DNA of 64,000 bases from an uncultured Bacteroidaceae bacterium (GCA_905235565.1 CAJOLR010000002.1:18005-82004); one strand, 5' to 3'. Shown: positions 15,901-24,150, counted from the first letter of the stretch. Notes: generated by a model not told the origin, from the letters alone. Numbers and translations are program-made.

Positions 15901-16749
15901 AAGCAGTTCAGCGTGCTGGGCAAGATGTCGTCGCAGGTCAGCGCTACTGCCAAGTCACAGAAGGTCAAGGTTGACGTCCAGCAGGCTCCGACTGTTCCCG
16001 GCACTGCCGTAGTCAAGGTGTCCGAGCCTGTTACCGGCGATGCCCAGACCTATTATGTAAACTTCGGTTCCAAGGGCGTAAGCGATGAGTTCAAGAACAA
16101 CAGTCTGGCCCGCCAGTGGGATGTGTTGCGCCGGAATGATGACAACCTGTTGCTGGCTGACGGCCGATTAGAGATTACCGCTGCGGCCGGTGATATAAAC
16201 GGCGCTGCCGATAACGGAGCCAACGTGGTGCTGCAGAGCGCCAACAGTGACTGGACCATCGATACCAAACTGCAGACAAACGCTCTGCCAACCGGTGCCC
16301 AGAACGCAGGCCTGGTGGCTTATCAGGATGATTCACACTTTGTCAAGTTCGTATATACGGCAGCCGGATTCCGCCGCGGACAGCAGCAGGCTGCTGCACC
16401 GGCAGCAGGCAGCCTCCAACTCTATGTTGAGGAGAATGGCGCATCGAAGAGTACGGTAAGCGTCAATCTGGCTGAGGCCGGTGTAAAGGACAACACTGTA
16501 TATCTCAAGCTTGAAAAGGATGGCAGCGTTTATACAGCACTCTATTCGGTAAACGGCAAGCAGTGGATTCAGGCCGGTCAGGCGGATGTGACCCTTAAGG
16601 ACATCCGGGCCGGACTGATAGCATGCCAGGGCGTCCAGAACATGCGTATGGGTATGCGTCAGGGCGCAGCACCTGCAGCCACACCGGCACAACAGCCGGC
16701 TGCACCTTTCAAGGCCTGGTTTGACTGGTTCAAGATAAAGAACAGATAA
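12946..16749 (+). CDS. Multidomain secreted GH3 beta-xylosidase/beta-glucosidase
   Basis: A 1267-residue secreted glycosidase with signal peptide 1-23 (cut after MSAQ). The GH3 N-terminal barrel (about 35-330) has the beta-xylosidase-like WSEALHGV and PRWGRTGESYGEDP blocks and the nucleophile Asp269 in GYVTGDCAAI. The GH3 C-terminal domain is split by a CBM6-like beta-sandwich insert (about 460-590) and resumes with VAIVFVGTDENTATEEADR and FGYGLSYTTF. A fibronectin-III-like domain follows (~765-850), then a Big2 Ig-like domain (~885-965), a linker, and a C-terminal jelly-roll of the GH43_C2/DUF1349 type (~1045-1267). It probably removes terminal xylose or glucose from plant glycans; the extra beta-domains suggest binding to insoluble substrate. 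Exact specificity is not readable. Confidence 0.9.
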   Translation: MEKSLKRFLTVAALAIIGVPMSAQETVPVYRNTSYSFQERAVDLVSRLTLEEKQALLGNNMAAVPRLGIKQYNVWSEALHGVLAGANASVGLQGPTSFPGSVALGSTWDPDLLELEASVIADEARAIFQTGTKGLTFWSPVVEPIRDPRWGRTGESYGEDPFLAAVMSGGFVRGMMGSDPNYIKAVPCAKHYFANNSEFDRHVGSSNMDSRDMREFYLYPYKELIENDNLPSIMSSYNAVNHVPTSASGLYLDTIARRTYGMKGYVTGDCAAIEDIYTGHYYVETAEEATAAGLKAGVDSDCGSVYQRYALSALEKGLITEADMDRALVNMFIIRMRTGEFDPLMKVPYANFPASTVNSERSQAIALEVATRTPVLLKNDKIAGTETKALPINLNDIKSIALIGPQADRVELGPYSGRPEQSSRTSPYAGISKYIADKGLDIEVTLAQGGSTKSKSNLLYVAYFDLEKADGTKTHHDATQYSSSSQGITVGSGMGTEEQVRSIDDGSWTAYENIDLINVDKITIGANIPTEGGIIEVHVGSPEGNLISTIEATRASGKRVGGVYGASTPMEEKVNRLGYNGPQTLYLVYKAPEDEEIDNEVLEAARKSDVAIVFVGTDENTATEEADRLTLNLPGNQVKLIQAVAKENRNTVVVMQTLGCVEVEDFKNLENIPGILWTGYNGQAQGAAIPMVLFGDVTPGGKLNATWYKSVKDLPPITDYTLRAGNGKPGRTLWYFTKPVSYEFGYGLSYTTFEYSDFTISKSSITPDDMITVSVNVKNTGDYDGDEVVQIYVRTPDSPASLQRPIKRLKGFRRVTIPRGQTRRVEIEIDCADLWFWDMEGDRITYDSGRYLFEIGSSSQDIRGTVSANMNGRFTPQLKTVVADCRVSVLEIGQTAQTVTSACLTDDSFIGLDKAAVKYLSSNESVATVDAAGKLTAVGPGIASVTVSVTYNGKTVSDIYSVKVNADLSLATLKNGSKSIYKAGRKQFSVLGKMSSQVSATAKSQKVKVDVQQAPTVPGTAVVKVSEPVTGDAQTYYVNFGSKGVSDEFKNNSLARQWDVLRRNDDNLLLADGRLEITAAAGDINGAADNGANVVLQSANSDWTIDTKLQTNALPTGAQNAGLVAYQDDSHFVKFVYTAAGFRRGQQQAAAPAAGSLQLYVEENGASKSTVSVNLAEAGVKDNTVYLKLEKDGSVYTALYSVNGKQWIQAGQADVTLKDIRAGLIACQGVQNMRMGMRQGAAPAATPAQQPAAPFKAWFDWFKIKNR

Positions 16750-16754
16750 AACTG

Positions 16755-17555
16755 ATGCTCTTAAGGCATAAATATAGCTGGAAACTGTTTCCTGTCATAA
16801 TCATGTTATGGTGGGGAACAGCTTTCAGTTTGTATGCCGCAAGCCCGAAGATTGTTGATGCCAAACCGTATGATGACGGTTTTGTGATAGCTTCCACTGA
16901 CGGAATGCTTTACTGGACAGATATTGACGGTGTCCATCTGGATAGTGTGAACCTTAAAACAGACATTGCCGGAATTGAGGTCGCTGACGGATCGGTGCTT
17001 GCTGTAAGTCCGGATTGCATGATTCTTAAGGTGGAGCGTAACGGCAAGAGCAGCCGACTCAGCCGCAAGCAGGTTAACGATGGTTCCAACCGTGTGGTAG
17101 GGATAGCCTGTTCAGGGGGCAATACGTTTGTGCTTACAAGATCTGGAATAATCCTTAAAACGACAGATTTTAAGTTATTCACGTCATTTGATTTCAATCT
17201 TACCTATACCGGCTATTATGAGCAGACCCGTTTCAGCGCGATATGTGCATCGGGTAACAGCATATTCATAGCAGGTATTTATGACAACGGACAGCCTGCC
17301 GTATTCACATCGACTGTGGGCAATATCTGGAGCGAACGCACACTTACCTATACATTTAGCGGTGAGATACTCTCATTGGAGCATCAACCTCTCTCGATGG
17401 CGTATGATTCCCGCATGGACCGTTTTGTGCTGGGCTGCACCGACGGCTATCTCTTCTACATGCCCGGTTGTTCCCACTGCAACTCCTTAGAGAGCAAGAC
17501 CCACGCAGACATTACGGCGGTTGCCTTCAATTCAGGCTACTCTCTATTACGTTGA
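16755..17555 (+). CDS. Secreted propeller-like protein of unknown function
   Basis: A 266-residue protein with an N-terminal membrane/signal segment (LFPVIIMLWWGTAFSLYAAS). The rest is repeats of short strands such as DGFVIASTDGMLYWTD, GSVLAVSPDCMILKV, NTFVLTRSGIILKTT and DRFVLGCTDGYLFYM, the look of a BNR/YCF48-type beta-propeller with about five or six blades. I recognise no named family. It starts 5 bp after the GH3 gene and could be co-transcribed. A DUF3810 pseudogene begins 13 bp downstream. A role beside the GH3 enzyme is possible but unsupported by motifs. Confidence 0.6.
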   Translation: MLLRHKYSWKLFPVIIMLWWGTAFSLYAASPKIVDAKPYDDGFVIASTDGMLYWTDIDGVHLDSVNLKTDIAGIEVADGSVLAVSPDCMILKVERNGKSSRLSRKQVNDGSNRVVGIACSGGNTFVLTRSGIILKTTDFKLFTSFDFNLTYTGYYEQTRFSAICASGNSIFIAGIYDNGQPAVFTSTVGNIWSERTLTYTFSGEILSLEHQPLSMAYDSRMDRFVLGCTDGYLFYMPGCSHCNSLESKTHADITAVAFNSGYSLLR

Positions 17556-17568
17556 AACTTATGGTACT

Positions 17569-18026
17569 ATGAGAAAAACCGCATGGTTTGGATTGGTTCT
17601 GCTGCTGTTTGTAGTGTTATGCAGGATGTTTACTCCTGTTGCGGAGTTCTATGCTGAATATTGCTATCCGGTAATATCGGTCTGTCTGTCATGGCCGGCC
17701 TCAATCCTCCCGTTTTCTCTTGAGGAGATAACGGTGCTGGTATTTGTGTTCCTGTTTATAGGCATAATCATTGTCTCTGTAAAGCGTAAACAGGGCTTTG
17801 TCTGTTGGCTTAAAAGAACTGCTATGCTGATAATGTGGATTGTGGTCTGGTTCTATATAAGGATTCACGAGAGTACTGGCAGCAGAAACGTGTCAGGATA
17901 CTTGATGAAATACAGTCATGGATGATGGATTCCTACCTCAAGTCAAACAATGTCAGCGAGGGGGCCGATGACTACATCGGTGTGGTAGGGATGATTATCA
18001 CTATGGAATCTGCAAAAAAGAAGTAA
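17569..18026 (+). pseudogene. DUF3810 gene with central deletion and frameshift
   Basis: From ATG 17569 the frame encodes the N-terminal membrane part of a DUF3810 protein (MRKTAWFGLVLLLFVVLC, EFYAEYCYPVISVCLSW, PFSLEEITVLVFVFLF) and stops at 17925 after out-of-frame residues. The real C-terminal end lies in another frame, from about 17865 (DSREYWQQKRVRILDEIQSW, then [20 protein letters not shown]) to the stop at 18026. Normal DUF3810 proteins are about 340-370 residues with a central HExxH-like metal site; here ~200 residues are missing. The join lies near 17850-17870. rnhB starts 2 bp later, as the next gene in the same direction, so the remnant may persist because it carries transcription into rnhB. 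Confidence 0.72.
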
Positions 18027-18028
18027 AG

Positions 18029-18643
18029 ATGAATCATAATCCGTTGTTACCGTTTTTGGTAGAGGGTCGTGTTGAGGCCGGGTGCGATGAGGCCGGGCGC
18101 GGCTGTCTGGCGGGGCCTGTCTATGCGGCTGCGGTGATATTGCCGCCTGATTTCAGCAATGAACTGCTCAATGACTCCAAGCAACTGACAGAGAAGCAGC
18201 GCTATGCCTTGCGTCCCGTAATTGAGAAAGAGGCTCTGGCCTGGGCCGTGGGCGTGGTTGATAATCGGGAGATTGACAAGATAAACATTCTCAAGGCATC
18301 CTTCACGGCCATGCACAGGGCCATAGACCGGCTCAGGGTGCGGCCTGAGCATCTGCTCATAGACGGTAACCGTTTCATCCCGTATCCGGGCATACCGCAC
18401 ACCACCATCGTGAAGGGTGACGGCAAGATGATGTCCATTGCGGCTGCATCGGTCTTAGCCAAGACCTATCGTGATGACTTTATGAATAAGATAGCCCTTG
18501 AGTATCCCCAGTATGACTGGATGGAGAACAAGGGTTATCCTACAAAGAAGCATCGCGATGCCATTAAGCGATACGGAACCACTCCGTATCACCGTATGTC
18601 ATTCAACCTATTGGGTGCCGGACAGTTATCGTTTGATTTCTGA
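18029..18643 (+). CDS. rnhB: Ribonuclease HII
   Basis: A 204-residue RNase HII, which cuts RNA-DNA hybrids and single ribonucleotides in DNA. The catalytic acids are visible: Asp20-Glu21 in GCDEAGRG, Asp112 in LLIDGN and Asp149 in [24 protein letters not shown] and the C-terminal tail PYHRMSF are also family hallmarks. The length is normal. It starts 2 bp after the end of the DUF3810 remnant, with no separate promoter seen, so it probably depends on upstream transcription. Confidence 0.97.
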   Translation: MNHNPLLPFLVEGRVEAGCDEAGRGCLAGPVYAAAVILPPDFSNELLNDSKQLTEKQRYALRPVIEKEALAWAVGVVDNREIDKINILKASFTAMHRAIDRLRVRPEHLLIDGNRFIPYPGIPHTTIVKGDGKMMSIAAASVLAKTYRDDFMNKIALEYPQYDWMENKGYPTKKHRDAIKRYGTTPYHRMSFNLLGAGQLSFDF

Positions 18644-18676
18644 CACAATAATCAGATGCTTTGTTTAAATTTTTTA

Positions 18677-18684
18677 TATCTTTG
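18677..18684 (+). promoter_or_regulatory. -7 promoter element of the polyferredoxin/reductase pair
   Basis: TATCTTTG, 23 nt before ATG 18708. Confidence 0.6.
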
Positions 18685-18707
18685 CAGTAAAGTCAATTTA
18701 TCTGACC

Positions 18708-20111
18708 ATGCTTAAGAAATGTAGAATCATATTGGCGGCGTTGTTCCTGATAGGGATAACACTGCTTTTTCTGGGCGTAGGCCACAACTGCTGGGGCTGG
18801 ATGGCCAAACTCCAGTTCCTGCCTTCCCTGCTGGCCCTCAACCTGGCAGTCATAATAGGTGTAGTACTGCTCACCCTGCTTGTGGGCCGCATCTATTGCT
18901 CCGTAATCTGTCCGATGGGCGTATTCCAGGACCTGATAATCTGGATTCACCGCAAGTGCAGCAAACTGTTCACCAAAAAAAGCTTGAAATTCAAGTACTT
19001 AGGTGAGCACAAATGGGTGCGTTACGGCGTACTGGCGCTCTCAATAGTGTCGATAATAGCCAGCGGCCAGATGCTGATAGCGCTCATAGCCCCTTATAGC
19101 GCTTACGGACGAATGGTCCGTTCCATAGCCGCTATGGGGTCCGATACAATGACCCCCGCGCTGATCATAACCGGTCTGGTTACGCTGGTGATCATCTGCA
19201 TCTGCGCCTGGCTGTGGGGCAGGGAGTACTGCAATACCGTCTGCCCGGTAGGAACCACGCTCAGTCTTCTGAGCAGGTTCTCGCTGATGCGTCCCGTAAT
19301 AGATGAGAGCAAGTGCATAAACTGCGCCAAGTGTGCCCGCGGCTGTAAGGCGTCATGCATAGATTTCAAGGCACATAAGATAGATTACAGCCGTTGCGTG
19401 GACTGCTTCGACTGCATAGAGAACTGCGGTGATGGTGCACTCAAGTTCAAATACGTATGCAACCGTAAACCCGTCAAGGCCGATGCCCCCACAGATGAGG
19501 GCCGACGCGCATTCCTTGTAACCACAGCCGTAGTTGCCGCAGGTGCCGCCGCAAACGCCCAGGACCATATGCACGGTGGATTGGCCGAGGTAATCGCCAA
19601 GAAATCACCCGACCGCTCGGAACGTCTTGTACCGCCCGGATCAGGCAGCGTCAAGAGTTTCTATGACCACTGCACCGGATGCCAGCTCTGCGTGAGCGCC
19701 TGCAAGAATAAGGTGCTGCGCCCGTCATCGGACCTGGAGCATTTCATGCAACCGGTCATGGAGTACGACAAGGGCTATTGCCGTCCGGAGTGCAACGCCT
19801 GCAGCCAGGTGTGTCCGGCAGGTGCCATAAAGCCCGTGAGCGTGGAGCAGAAAATGGCTGTGCGCATAGGCGTGGCTCACGTTAATCTGGATCTCTGCCT
19901 GCCAGCAACCGGCAAGGACAGTTGCGGTAACTGCGCATATCATTGCCCGTCGGGCGCTATCAGGATGGTGCGCCAGCAGGGATCGCGCAATCAGATTCCG
20001 ACAGTCTCCGAGGACCGCTGCATAGGCTGCGGTGCATGTGAGAACCTTTGTCCCTCACGCCCCATCAGCGCAATCACCGTAAACGGACTATCTATTCACC
20101 ACAACGCTTGA
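18708..20111 (+). CDS. Membrane-bound polyferredoxin (NapH/4Fe-4S type)
   Basis: A 467-residue protein. The N-terminal part has membrane helices with the paired CxxxCP motifs of the NapH/NosR/RdxA family (YCSVICPMG ~65 and YCNTVCPVG ~175). Then come several [4Fe-4S] sites: CINCAKCARGCKASC, CVDCFDCIENC, CTGCQLCVSACK, CRPECNACSQVCP, CGNCAYHCP and CIGCGACENLCP. A hydrophobic stretch (FLVTTAVVAAGAAANAQ) after RRA resembles an internal twin-arginine-like signal. It probably passes electrons between the quinone/membrane pool and a soluble or periplasmic reductase. The neighbouring aldo/keto reductase starts 4 bp downstream, so the two are likely partners. Donor and acceptor are unknown. Confidence 0.82.
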   Translation: MLKKCRIILAALFLIGITLLFLGVGHNCWGWMAKLQFLPSLLALNLAVIIGVVLLTLLVGRIYCSVICPMGVFQDLIIWIHRKCSKLFTKKSLKFKYLGEHKWVRYGVLALSIVSIIASGQMLIALIAPYSAYGRMVRSIAAMGSDTMTPALIITGLVTLVIICICAWLWGREYCNTVCPVGTTLSLLSRFSLMRPVIDESKCINCAKCARGCKASCIDFKAHKIDYSRCVDCFDCIENCGDGALKFKYVCNRKPVKADAPTDEGRRAFLVTTAVVAAGAAANAQDHMHGGLAEVIAKKSPDRSERLVPPGSGSVKSFYDHCTGCQLCVSACKNKVLRPSSDLEHFMQPVMEYDKGYCRPECNACSQVCPAGAIKPVSVEQKMAVRIGVAHVNLDLCLPATGKDSCGNCAYHCPSGAIRMVRQQGSRNQIPTVSEDRCIGCGACENLCPSRPISAITVNGLSIHHNA

Positions 20112-20115
20112 TACT

Positions 20116-21453
20116 ATGGACAGAAGAGATTTCATCAAATATATGGGAGCAGGCGCAGCCGCTCTGGCGCTTGATTCATGCACACCCAAGGCCGCCAGGA
20201 ATCCCGGCAAGACCGGAACGTCAAACAAGGACCTGCACGGAGAGATGCTGCAGAACTATCCCGGCATAGGCGTGCTGGGTTACGGTTGCATGCGCTGGCC
20301 GCAGAAACGTAACGAGCAGGGCCGTCAGGTTATTGATCAGGAAGAGGTTAACCGTCTGGTTGACTATGCTCTGGAGCATGGAGTGAACTACTTTGACACA
20401 TCGCCCGTATATCTGGGAGGTGACAGCGAGCGCGCCACAGCCGAGGCACTTAACCGCCATCCGCGTGACAAGTGGATCCTGGCCACCAAGTTGTCGGTCT
20501 TTGGTAATTCCACGTTTGACGGTTGCCAGACAATGTACCGTCGCTCTCTTGAGATATTCAAGACAGACCATATAGACTACTATCTGTTGCACTCCATTCA
20601 GGACGGCAACGATTTCCGCAACCGTTTTGAGAATACCGGAATCATGGAATTCCTGGTTGCAGAACGTGAGGCAGGACATATCCGCAAACTGGGATTCTCG
20701 TTCCATGGCTATAAGGACGGTTTTGACCAGATGATGGCGCTGCACGACAAGTACCACTGGGACTTTGTGCAGATCCAGATGAACTATGTGGACTGGGAGC
20801 ACCCCAACGGCCGAAATACCCGTGCCGATTACCTCTATGCAGAACTTGACAGACGTGAGATCCCCATCGTGATAATGGAGCCTCTGCGCGGCGGAGCCCT
20901 ATCGGACGTACCGGCCCAGATTGCCGACCAACTGAAGGAACGTGAGCCAGAGCGCTCAATCGCATCGTGGGCGTTCCGTTATGTGGGCAGTTTCCCGCGT
21001 GTATTGGCCGCCTTGAGCGGTATGACCTATATGGAGCACCTGCAGGACAACCTGGAGACTTTCCTGGATTTCCAGCCGCTGGATGAGGATGAGAAGAAAC
21101 TGCTGCTGGATCTGGCCACCCAGATGGAGAATTATCCGCTGGTCAAGTGCACCGCCTGCAACTACTGCATGCCTTGCCCCTACGGCATCAACATACCCGG
21201 CATATTCAAGTTCTACAATGACAACATCACCGCCGGCACATACGTAAAGAGCAAGGAGCAGGCCGGTTACGCCCGCGCCCGCCGCAAGTATCTGCTGGCC
21301 TACAACGAGGCCATCCCCACAGTCCGTCAGGCCGATCACTGCATCGCCTGCCGCCGCTGCGAGCGCGAATGCCCGCAGAACATCCGCATCCCGGACGAGT
21401 TGCGCCGCATAGACCGCTACATAGAATCGCTCAAACGTGAAACCATAGAGTGA
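20116..21453 (+). CDS. Aldo/keto reductase with C-terminal 4Fe-4S clusters and exported N-terminus
   Basis: A 445-residue protein. MDRRDFIKYMGAGAAALALDSC is a twin-arginine-like/lipoprotein leader (RRDF plus a hydrophobic stretch). The aldo/keto reductase barrel follows with Asp and Tyr of the catalytic tetrad (YFDTSPVY), Lys (LATKLS) and His (YYLLHSI). The last ~90 residues hold two ferredoxin-like clusters, CTACNYCMPCPYGINIP and CIACRRCERECPQNI. Proteins of this layout are frequent in anaerobes and are presumed to use Fe-S clusters to pass electrons. It lies 4 bp after the polyferredoxin gene, and its stop overlaps the GTG start of the SprT gene. The substrate is unknown. Confidence 0.85.
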   Translation: MDRRDFIKYMGAGAAALALDSCTPKAARNPGKTGTSNKDLHGEMLQNYPGIGVLGYGCMRWPQKRNEQGRQVIDQEEVNRLVDYALEHGVNYFDTSPVYLGGDSERATAEALNRHPRDKWILATKLSVFGNSTFDGCQTMYRRSLEIFKTDHIDYYLLHSIQDGNDFRNRFENTGIMEFLVAEREAGHIRKLGFSFHGYKDGFDQMMALHDKYHWDFVQIQMNYVDWEHPNGRNTRADYLYAELDRREIPIVIMEPLRGGALSDVPAQIADQLKEREPERSIASWAFRYVGSFPRVLAALSGMTYMEHLQDNLETFLDFQPLDEDEKKLLLDLATQMENYPLVKCTACNYCMPCPYGINIPGIFKFYNDNITAGTYVKSKEQAGYARARRKYLLAYNEAIPTVRQADHCIACRRCERECPQNIRIPDELRRIDRYIESLKRETIE

Positions 21454-22106
21454 TACCGACAATAGAATACGTTCAGCAGAAGTTCAGGGAGTTTAACGTC
21501 ACGATGTTTGACGGCAGACTCCCTGAACCTCCTGTATCCATTACCAATGCCAAGACCTATCTGGGCGTGTGCGCCTTCCGCAAGCACCGCAAATGGCACG
21601 GAAGACTGGAGTATTCGGACTTCAAGATACGCATAAGCCGGCGGTTTGACCTGCCCCAGGATGAGATTGACAACACCATCATCCACGAGATGATACATTA
21701 TTACATAGGCCTTTTCAGCCCGGCCGATATGCCTGGTCACAGTGCTCTGTTCCGCAGTATGATGGCCGATATCAACACACGTTTTGGCCGACAAATCAGC
21801 GTGTCACACCGTTTGAGCGCGGAGCAGCAGGAGCAGGCAACCGATAATCGGCCCAAGAGACACATAGTGGCCAGGGTGGTTCTCAAAGACGGCCGCACCG
21901 GCATCAAGGTGATTCCCTGCATGGAGCGCCATATACGCCGTTACCGCCGCGGGATGATGGCCAGCGGCAAGATCAGCTCAATAGAGTTCTTTGAGACCAC
22001 CGACCCCTTCTTTAACCGCTTTCCCAGCTCATCGGCCTTTACCGTCTACTTTCCGGATCCCGCTCTCCTGGCACAGCATCTCTCAGGCTTGCAAGAATGC
22101 AACTGA
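21450..22106 (+). CDS. SprT-like zinc metallopeptidase-domain protein
   Basis: A 218-residue protein with the SprT-like signature IIHEMIHYYIG (HExxH zinc site) and the downstream GHSALFRSMMADIN segment that supplies the third ligand region. SprT/Spartan relatives cleave proteins crosslinked to DNA; bacterial SprT-like functions are mostly untested. The start is GTG at 21450, overlapping the stop of the aldo/keto reductase (GTGA), so translation is coupled. The C-terminal half has a basic patch (KRHIVARVV, ERHIRRYRRGMM) that could bind nucleic acid, which is inference. Confidence 0.8.
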   Translation: MIPTIEYVQQKFREFNVTMFDGRLPEPPVSITNAKTYLGVCAFRKHRKWHGRLEYSDFKIRISRRFDLPQDEIDNTIIHEMIHYYIGLFSPADMPGHSALFRSMMADINTRFGRQISVSHRLSAEQQEQATDNRPKRHIVARVVLKDGRTGIKVIPCMERHIRRYRRGMMASGKISSIEFFETTDPFFNRFPSSSAFTVYFPDPALLAQHLSGLQECN

Positions 22107-22124
22107 GTTGCAATAGTGCTCGTG

Positions 22125-22132
22125 TACCTTTG
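22125..22132 (+). promoter_or_regulatory. -7 promoter element of the metal-transporting ATPase
   Basis: TACCTTTG, 27 nt before ATG 22160. It lies inside the longer frame beginning at 22097, which supports the later start. Confidence 0.55.
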
Positions 22133-22159
22133 CAGCGGAAATCAAAAAAAGTACGCTAT

Positions 22160-24052
22160 ATGACACACGAACATCATCATCACGAAGAGGAAGAGGAGGA
22201 GGGCCGCGGCCGCATCATCAAAATCATCTCTGCAACGGTACTTCTGATAGTTGCATCAATAATTGAGCGCAGGACCGATTGGGCCGACTGGCAGTATCTG
22301 CTGCTGTTCATGGTACCTTATCTGATTGTAGGCTGGCAGACACTGAAGGAAGCCGCCGAGGCCCTTTTTGAGGGCGAGCCCATGAGTGAGGATTTCCTGA
22401 TGAGCATAGCCACCATTGGCGCGCTTGCCATAGGATTCATGCCCGGGGCCGAAAACCAGTTTGCCGAGGCCGTATTCGTAATGCTGTTCTTCCAGATAGG
22501 CGAGGCGTTTGAGGAGGTGGCCGAGGGCCGGAGCCGCAAATCAATAGAACACCTTATGGACATACGTCCCGATACCGCCAATGTGGAGCGTGACGGAAAA
22601 CTGCTTACCGTAGCGCCCGATACCGTAACGCCCGGCGAGATAATCGTTATCCGTCCGGGAGAGAAAGTTCCCATGGACGGAGTGGTTATAGAGGGTACGT
22701 CAAGCCTTGATACTGTGGCGCTTACAGGTGAGAGTATGCCCCGCAGCGTAAACAGGGGTGATGAAATCCTTTCCGGTTGCGTAAACCTGAACGGCTTGCT
22801 CAAGGTACGCACCACCAAGGCATTTGCCGAGTCAACCGTATCCAAGATCCTGGACCTGGTGGAGAACGCAGCCGGGAGCAAGAGCCGCAGCGAGAGTTTC
22901 ATAACCCGGTTTGCACGCATATATACTCCTATAGTAGTGGGCTTGGCAGTGCTTGTGGCTGTGATTCCAAGCCTGATAACCGGCGAGTGGGCCACATGGA
23001 TCTACCGTGGCCTGCTGTTCCTGGTGGTATCGTGCCCCTGTGCTCTGGTTATTTCGGTCCCGCTCACATTCTTTGGCGGACTGGGCGGTGCATCCCGCAA
23101 GGGTATTCTTATCAAAGGCTCCAATCTTCTGGATAAACTGGCCGGCGTAAAGACCGTGGTGTTCGACAAGACAGGCACGCTTACCGAGGGCGTGTTTGAG
23201 GTGACCGCCGTGCATCCGCAGGAGATTGACAACAATGAACTGCTGCACCTGACCGCGCATGTGGAGCGCCATTCCACTCATCCCATTGCAATGGCTCTGC
23301 GTAACGCCTATCCCGATGAGCAGGATGACTGCGTGATAACCGATGTCCGGGAGACCGCGGGTCACGGAATCATAGCCAGTGTAAACGGCAGGAGCGTGGC
23401 AGTGGGCAACAGCAAACTGATGGAGAAAGTGGGTGCGGAGTGGCATCCATGCCACCACACCGGAACCATAATCCACGTGGCGATAGACGGTGTTTATGCC
23501 GGTCATATAGTGATATCAGACCGCATCAAGGAGGATGCCTCCCGGGCCATTGCCGACCTTAAGGATGCAGGTATCAGCAAGACGGTAATGCTTACGGGCG
23601 ACCAGAAGGCGGTTGCCGCAGCCGTTGCAGCAAAAGTCAAGGTTTACGAGTATCACGCCCAACTGCTCCCGGCCGATAAGGTGAGCATTGTTGAAAGACT
23701 GCTTGCAGGCGGAACGCTGGCATTCGTGGGCGACGGCATAAACGATGCTCCCGTGCTTACCCGCGCCGACATAGGCATAGCAATGGGTGCACTGGGATCG
23801 GACGCCGCAATCGAGGCCGCCGATGTGGTGCTGATGGATGACAAACCCTCCAAGATAGCGCTGGCCGTGCGCATAGCCCGCCGCACCATACGCATAGCAA
23901 AGGAGAACATCTGGTTTGCCATAGGAATCAAGATTGCCGTACTGCTGCTGGCAATCCCCGGCCTTGCCACGATGTGGATGGCGGTATTCGCCGATGTAGG
24001 CGTAACCGTGCTGGCAGTCCTCAACGCCATGCGCGCCCTCCGCATCCGCTGA
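22160..24052 (+). CDS. P1B-type heavy-metal ATPase (Zn/Cd/Pb-like exporter)
   Basis: A 630-residue P-type ATPase. It carries the phosphorylation site Asp336 in DKTGTLTEG, the actuator loop TGESMP, membrane metal site Cys292-Pro-Cys294 (SCPCAL), the HP motif (RHSTHPIA) and the hinge GDGINDAPVL. The CPC plus C-terminal membrane pattern fits ZntA/CadA-type exporters of Zn2+, Cd2+ and Pb2+. Instead of a ferredoxin-like heavy-metal domain, the N-terminus is a His/Glu-rich tag (THEHHHHEEEEEEG) that may bind zinc. The start at ATG 22160 is chosen because the promoter lies between it and the alternative start. A perfect-looking hairpin follows the stop. Confidence 0.92.
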   Translation: MTHEHHHHEEEEEEGRGRIIKIISATVLLIVASIIERRTDWADWQYLLLFMVPYLIVGWQTLKEAAEALFEGEPMSEDFLMSIATIGALAIGFMPGAENQFAEAVFVMLFFQIGEAFEEVAEGRSRKSIEHLMDIRPDTANVERDGKLLTVAPDTVTPGEIIVIRPGEKVPMDGVVIEGTSSLDTVALTGESMPRSVNRGDEILSGCVNLNGLLKVRTTKAFAESTVSKILDLVENAAGSKSRSESFITRFARIYTPIVVGLAVLVAVIPSLITGEWATWIYRGLLFLVVSCPCALVISVPLTFFGGLGGASRKGILIKGSNLLDKLAGVKTVVFDKTGTLTEGVFEVTAVHPQEIDNNELLHLTAHVERHSTHPIAMALRNAYPDEQDDCVITDVRETAGHGIIASVNGRSVAVGNSKLMEKVGAEWHPCHHTGTIIHVAIDGVYAGHIVISDRIKEDASRAIADLKDAGISKTVMLTGDQKAVAAAVAAKVKVYEYHAQLLPADKVSIVERLLAGGTLAFVGDGINDAPVLTRADIGIAMGALGSDAAIEAADVVLMDDKPSKIALAVRIARRTIRIAKENIWFAIGIKIAVLLLAIPGLATMWMAVFADVGVTVLAVLNAMRALRIR

Positions 24053-24089
24053 AAATTGCACATTAGGGACTGGCTCTAATGCGCAATTT
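24053..24089. repeat. 14-bp palindrome with GGACTGGC core after the ATPase gene
   Basis: AAATTGCACATTAG (24053-24066) and CTAATGCGCAATTT (24076-24089) pair at 13 of 14 positions, with loop GGACTGGCT. It begins within 1 nt of the stop codon. It is the type example of the GCGCATTAG-arm class of the dispersed family. It may act as a terminator, although no U-tract follows. Confidence 0.75.
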
Positions 24090-24124
24090 ACAATCAGAGG
24101 GGATGGTTCCGTCCGGTAAATTTG

Positions 24125-24132
24125 TATATTTG
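24125..24132 (+). promoter_or_regulatory. -7 promoter element of the DUF4380 gene
   Basis: TATATTTG, 18 nt before ATG 24151. Confidence 0.6.
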
Positions 24133-24150
24133 CCCCAAAAATAGCGCTAT

